A stretch of DNA of 64,000 nt. Source: Ligilactobacillus ubinensis (lineage in GTDB: Bacteria > Bacillota > Bacilli > Lactobacillales > Lactobacillaceae). The notes beneath the pieces are model-generated. The model ran no database searches and was not told where the DNA came from. It worked only from the letters and a program-made list of their open reading frames with translations. Shown in pieces: positions 63,958-64,000 of the stretch (its first letter is position 1; each line of letters begins with the position of its first letter). The position numbers and the translations under genes are program-made. The DNA is taken from positions 58,959-122,958 of the forward strand of contig NZ_JAIULA010000006.1 in assembly GCF_024160875.1 (NCBI RefSeq), written 5' to 3'.

Positions 63958-64000
63958 TATAGCCCTAGAAGGGCTTGGGCCAACGCAAATAGCCCCTTTA

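Noticed and set aside
1..64000. CRISPR arrays, tRNA or rRNA genes
   Set aside because: No regularly spaced repeats, no tRNA-like cloverleaf with CCA or conserved TTCGA arm, and no rRNA sequence were seen on reading through.

Overview
The window is an AT-rich, low-GC chromosomal segment from a member of the Lactobacillaceae (or a close relative in the Lactobacillales). This reading rests on gene content: a citrate-lyase cluster with a malic enzyme and a CitI-type activator, an FMN-riboswitch-controlled riboflavin operon, an oleate hydratase, LPXTG surface proteins with MucBP repeats, BceAB and YvfRSTU-like transport/sensing units, and IS605- and IS3-family elements. Genes use strong AGGAGG ribosome binding sites with ATG, GTG or TTG starts. 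No rRNA, tRNA or CRISPR array was seen.

Layout. 1-7.4 kb (all minus strand): a truncated ABC ATPase with its GntR (YtrA-type) regulator, a BceAB-like peptide-resistance transporter, a glutathione peroxidase, and a four-gene ABC transporter / DesKR-like two-component operon. 7.7-13.1 kb: a small-molecule kinase, a class III PLP enzyme and a GtrA-like membrane protein on the plus strand, converging on a dehydrogenase and an AraC-type regulator. This looks like a phosphorylate-then-eliminate pathway. 13.5-19.6 kb: an operon of two fumarate-reductase-like flavoproteins (one with a covalent-FMN domain) and an MFS carrier, with a divergent LysR regulator. 19.7-24.1 kb: nitronate monooxygenase with a divergent TetR, then oleate hydratase with a co-transcribed Cys/His-rich small protein, then another TetR. 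24.4-35.3 kb: the citrate fermentation locus. The minus-strand operon runs mae - AEC carrier - citC - citD - citE - citF - citXG - hydrolase; divergent citI and a malate/lactate dehydrogenase are on the plus strand. Citrate would be split to acetate and oxaloacetate, and oxaloacetate decarboxylated to pyruvate or handled as malate. 35.3-44.6 kb: two MFS carriers, a sortase-anchored surface-exclusion-like protein, a calcium-type P-ATPase and a class C beta-lactamase-like serine hydrolase. 44.7-48.4 kb: FMN riboswitch and ribD-ribE-ribBA-ribH. 48.6-50.7 kb: an IS605-type element with divergent tnpB and a frameshifted tnpA, inserted in a small membrane-protein gene whose two halves can be rejoined on paper. 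51.5-54 kb: a large cell-wall-anchored alpha/beta hydrolase. 54.2-56.8 kb: an ABC-2 exporter operon with its TetR and two clear operators. 57-64 kb: an orphan membrane-protein pair, a decayed AbiE toxin-antitoxin locus, an HD-domain phosphohydrolase, an intact-looking IS3 element, an orphan membrane protein, and tandem hairpins at the window edge.

The most notable observations are: (i) the reconstructed insertion site of the IS605 element, with a TTTAA flank, a TTGAC right end and a candidate TnpB guide-RNA scaffold; (ii) a G7 homopolymer frameshift that removes the tnpA catalytic tyrosine; (iii) the kinase / PLP-enzyme / GtrA cassette; (iv) a shared TTAGTTAC-N4-GTAACTAA operator at two distant promoters (oleate hydratase and bceAB); and (v) the Cys/His-rich partner of oleate hydratase. 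All functional statements come from reading translated sequence and recalling families; no database search was possible.
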